A DNA stretch of 10,638 bases, taken from Conidiobolus incongruus B7586 (Eukaryota > Entomophthoromycota > Entomophthoromycetes > Entomophthorales > Conidiobolaceae). The notes below the pieces were generated by a model that did no database searches, was not told where the DNA came from, and was given only the letters and a program-made list of their open reading frames with translations. The position numbers and the translations under genes are program-made. Positions 7,289 through 10,638 of the stretch are shown here, one piece after another (the stretch's first letter is position 1; each line of letters starts with the position of its first letter). The stretch lies in NCBI GenBank assembly GCA_000697335.1, contig JNEM01012491.1:1-10638 (forward strand). The letters run 5' to 3'.

Positions 7289-7941
7289 CATCATTTCATT
7301 ATTTTATCTTAACAAATACAATGTAAGAAATTTTAGAATATTATTGACAATAATCATCAAGTAATATTATCTGTAAATTTTCAATCAATTTGAATCGCAT
7401 TATTAATCTTCGCCTTAAACTCATTTTCAGTTTTAATTCAACTTATAATATCTTTGATAGTTTCTAATTATTTTTTTATTAATTATTTAAAGTTTTTATT
7501 TATTTATAAATTAATGAGATAATATTTAAATTATAATCCATATAATGTATTTTAGGGTTAATAATTATAATGATAATAAAGCATTATTTTAATATTTTAC
7601 AAGATATCAATTTTAAACAATTGATATAGTTATTAGTCTTAAATATGACATTGTAAACGGTATATCAATACCTATATTCATTAACAACATTTATATATAA
7701 AATTTTAACTATAATGTACTTAAGAACAATTATATATAACTTTTTATATTCAATAAATATTTTAATAGACCTATGATTGAAAATATAAAATCGGGTAAGT
7801 TGATTAGATAAATATTCAATAGTTATAAAATTACATCGCATACCTATCTTTATTATAATTTAAAATAAGGTTGATTTAAATTAAACTACATTAAATTACA
7901 AATCTTTACCTCTATGATAAAACATGATTTCAAATTTATAG
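7289..7941. other. AT-rich spacer after the intact gene
   Basis: Downstream flank between the poly(A) signal and the next relic. No coding stretch or promoter-like block matching the upstream repeats was found. TATATAAA occurs at 7694, but it is weak evidence in this context. Confidence 0.5.
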
Positions 7942-8769
7942 CTTAAAGTTATATTTAATGAAATCAATTTAAAACTAAGAACAAAGGTAAAAAAATGTAT
8001 AAATATTATTTTTATGCATTTCTACTTGTTGATAAGCTCTATTTACAAAAATAAATATATAATTATCAAATTGAATTCATGTATTACTAAAATATCAAAC
8101 ATATGTAATATAGTATACATATCCAATATAGTCATTACTGTAAATAGGCGTCTTATTATTCATATCAAAACATAGTTGTTTCAAAAATGAGTTATTACCA
8201 GTATTTTTTTTTCACATATTGCAGAATTTGACATCATGAATTAAAACATTTTAAATTCAAACCCATTTAAAAAATTATCATGCATATTAAATTCTATCAA
8301 TAATTAAAAAGCAAAAAAATTAATTGTAGGAAAACTTAATTAAGAACATTATAGTATTTTAACTAATATTACCATTTCATATTTTCATTTTAATTTATCA
8401 CTTGAATTTTTTGCATTATTTTATCAATTAATTGATTTCATTGGATGCATTTCGATTTCAAATAACAATGATGTTTCTTTAGTAAAGATTAAATATGCAA
8501 TTTCGGGTTAAGAATGTGGATATTTATCATTGTAAAGACAGGTTACATGAAATTATAATTGTTTATTTGTATATCTAGTCTATATTGCTGATAATTTTTA
8601 ATTTGAAAATGTTTCTGGATAATTAAATTTTAAATTCAAAAAATGGAAATTACTTCAAATTAATACTAAACTGAAATATGTACTTAATATATACCACATA
8701 ATATTGCTTACAATCAAGATCTTAAATCAAATTTATATATTTTATGTAACATTACATTTACTAACTTAA
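7942..8769 (+). pseudogene. Decayed HSF-like gene copy, downstream relic
   Basis: The best of the relics. An open frame 7942-8175 contains FYLLISSI, which lines up with helix 1 FLKKLHCI. In another frame, 8147-8239, GVLLFISKHSCF is followed by KNELLPVFFFH, which follows the family pattern G..F.I.....F....LP.YF.H without gaps. A third stretch, open from 8344 to 8508, contains LEFFALF (8401-8421) and QLIDFI (8425-8442), matching YECFHELF...FELIDHI of the intact gene. The same frame runs on to 8769 with in-frame stops at 8509, 8533, 8548, 8599 and 8620 through a Leu/Ile/Lys-rich part that could be the old coiled coil. Motif order and strand agree with the intact gene, but the pieces lie in different frames and some motifs recur, so no functional product is expected. 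Chance similarity in AT-rich DNA cannot be excluded by eye. Confidence 0.45.
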
Positions 8770-9153
8770 TATATACTCATTTTATCAAAATTTATTTTGT
8801 AATTCTTTAAATTATATTTTCCGTGATAGTTTCAAAATAGGTGGCATATTGATATATTCTCAGTTTTTAAATTTAGAAATTAGAGTTCAAGAAAATGTTA
8901 ATGTTAAAATATAACTTATTGAAATCATATTTAGGTCTTGATGTACCCCAAATAATTTTAACTATCATTCTTAATGTATTATTCTTATTTAATTCAGTTT
9001 CAATAATATGCTTATTATAATTCTCCCGAAAGTTAAATCGTTATAAAAAGTTAATTTGTCTATAAAATCACTTTTTTTAAATTAAATAAATTATGATAAT
9101 CGATTTATAATGATAACTAAATAATTAATTAATGTATATTATAATTAGGATAA
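8770..9153. other. AT-rich spacer between the two downstream relics
   Basis: Nothing recognisable. A CACTTTTT word at 9069 recalls the AAAAGTG element of the promoter blocks, but without its companions. Confidence 0.45.
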
Positions 9154-9435
9154 TTTTATTTGGCTATTATAAATATATATCTATTATTTTTAAATATATA
9201 TTCATTTACCCCATATTTCTATATTACAGAGTTTCTTAGAAAATTCTGTCGCCAAATTTTCAAAAAGACAGATTATTTGACTTGGTTAAATTGTTTCATT
9301 TAATTCAATTAATCTCTCGATTGATTTTCGATTGGTCATTAATAATACATAAATGTTATTAATTTAAATTGAAAAATTCAGAATTGGTTATATTTATTTT
9401 TATGGTACCTTTTTCAACATTTACACAACATTTGA
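9154..9435 (+). pseudogene. Possible decayed HSF N-terminal fragment
   Basis: An open frame of 49 codons (9154-9300, stop at 9301) contains FLRKF (9232-9246) followed by TW at 9280-9285, close to the FLxKL...IxW spacing of HSF helix 1 and first strand. Further on in the same frame, after several stops, comes LWYLFQH (9400-9420), which loosely fits LPxYFxH. ATTACAG at 9223-9229 would make a good splice acceptor. It has no start codon, is heavily interrupted, and is similar only at the motif level. Confidence 0.28.
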
Positions 9436-10638
9436 TACTTGTAACGTGTTTCAATACTTTTAATTATTTTGTGATTCTTTAATTAATAAAAGTATAAAAA
9501 TATTAAAAAATAAGAAATTTGATTTTATTTAAATAGGAATAAATATATTAATATAATACATAATGTTCATTTTAGTATTATTGAAATATTGAATATGTGA
9601 GTTTAGCAATACTCAATGATTTTGTAATTCAAAATTTTTCAACAACCTAACTTTTCCTCAAATTAGATGAAAATGGGAATAAACCAAAACTCTAAATTCT
9701 GATTTTGGAATTATATATTGGTAAAATATATTAATCATGATTTCAACTTTATTGAATACTAAAAACATCAAAATCATAATTTAGCCTATTTAAATTTTAT
9801 CATAAAAAGATTGGGTCTATTATTATATCAATTTGATAATTTAAATTCAACAAAATATCGTAAGAATCGTCATAAAAATCTGCTTAATTTCTCAATTAAA
9901 ATTCAAAATCGATATTTTTCATTCAAATTCAAATTCAAACTCAAATATGAAATATTTTTTGTAGTTTCTGTTTAAAATTGAATCAGATAATCTGAAATTT
10001 TGAATATTACTTCCAAATTAACTATAAATATAGTAATATGATTATTCAAATACTTATTATATAAATATTCAAATGAAAGAATTTAATTTGATTAATATTT
10101 TCACCAATCCATATTTAATTTTGATATATATAAATATTTTGGTTTGGAAAAAACTAATTTATTGATAAAAATATAACTATAATAATTTTATTATTTATTA
10201 ATTTTTTCAATATATTGATATTTTCTATTAATATAAATTATTGAATACTATTTTATTATTAGTAAAGAATATTTATTATTATTCTTTTATTATATATATA
10301 TGCAAAATTTTCTAATAATATAATTTAATAATTAATAATATTTAATATTTTAATAATTTGTTTATAAATTAAATATTTATTTTAATATGAAAATAATTGA
10401 TAATATCCTTATATTAATAAAATCGGTTATTTAATTTAAATAATATGATTATTAATCAAAATATTTATCAAGTATATATAAAATAATTGTATTTTAATTT
10501 TAATAAAATATCTTTAAATTTTATTTTAATTATAAAAATATTTTTTTTATATAATATTAATTATTATTTTATATTTCTTAAATATATTTTTAAAGTTGAT
10601 TTAAATTTTTTACTAAGTGGAAAACTTTAATAGCTTTT
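9436..10638. other. Extremely AT-rich gene-free stretch
   Basis: Apart from the ATTCAA repeat nothing is recognisable. The last 450 bases are among the most A/T-pure of the window, with dense stops in all frames. Confidence 0.65.
9921..9944 (+). repeat. ATTCAA hexamer tandem repeat (four units)
   Basis: Three exact ATTCAA units (9921-9938) are followed by one with a single change, ACTCAA. It is too short for a satellite and lies in non-coding DNA. Confidence 0.65.

Noticed and set aside
9233-9246. Heat-shock element TTC...GAA..TTC
   Set aside because: The first spacing is three bases instead of two, and the site lies in a stretch that reads as a relic coding frame (FLRKF), so it is probably incidental.
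1-10638. Mitochondrial genome segment, given the AT content
   Set aside because: There are no mitochondrial tRNA, rRNA or respiratory genes. The gene has spliceosomal GT-AG introns and encodes a nuclear type of transcription factor.
1-10638. Retroelement, DNA transposon or virus-derived sequence
   Set aside because: I saw no long terminal repeats, no terminal inverted repeats flanking a coding region, no poly(A)-ended LINE/SINE and no transposase or polymerase motifs on either strand.

Overview
The window is nuclear DNA of a eukaryote, most likely a fungus or another microbial eukaryote with a very AT-rich genome. By eye well over three quarters of the bases are A or T. There is no rRNA, tRNA, CRISPR array or bacterial-style operon. 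The one intact gene has three introns of 51-55 bases with GT...AG ends and fungal-like CTAAC/CTAAT branch sites, a TATA box and an AATAAA signal, and it uses the standard code. I cannot name the species.

The intact gene (6180-7273, plus strand, four exons, 311 codons) encodes a divergent transcription factor of the heat-shock-factor (HSF) type. In order it has a Ser/Pro/Asn-rich leader, an HSF-type winged-helix DNA-binding domain, a coiled coil in the place of the HR-A/B trimerisation region, and a proline-rich tail that starts with an acidic/aromatic patch. Simple ORF calling sees only exon 1 and part of exon 4. Exon 2, which holds the core of the DNA-binding domain, has to be found by splicing.

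The rest of the window has no intact gene, but it is not featureless. On the same strand, at roughly 2.36-2.56, 3.12-3.35, 3.87-4.39, 4.75-5.09, 7.94-8.77 and 9.15-9.44 kb, there are short open stretches interrupted by stops. Several of them carry pieces of the HSF domain: helix 1, the F....LP.[YF]F.H strand-helix, or the wing/last-helix segment. The best is at 7.94-8.77 kb. A diverged copy of the intact gene's promoter lies at 4431-4536. My reading, which is inference, is a head-to-tail array of HSF-like genes of about 1.2-1.3 kb per unit, in which one member survives and the others have decayed beyond function.

Layout: 1-1740 AT desert with a perfect 14-bp hairpin and TA microsatellites; 1741-3119 AT-rich with weak coding islands and the first relic; 3120-5095 slightly GC-richer zone with three candidate relics, a minus-strand open frame and the duplicated promoter; 5096-5995 desert with a TCACGTGA palindrome; 5996-7288 the intact gene with its promoter and poly(A) signal; 7289-7941 desert; 7942-9435 two relics; 9436-10638 extremely AT-rich desert with a small hexamer repeat. 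A lone regulator in a long gene-poor region full of decayed paralogs would fit a rapidly evolving regulatory locus, a sex or mating-type-like region, or a subtelomeric cluster. The sequence alone does not decide between these.
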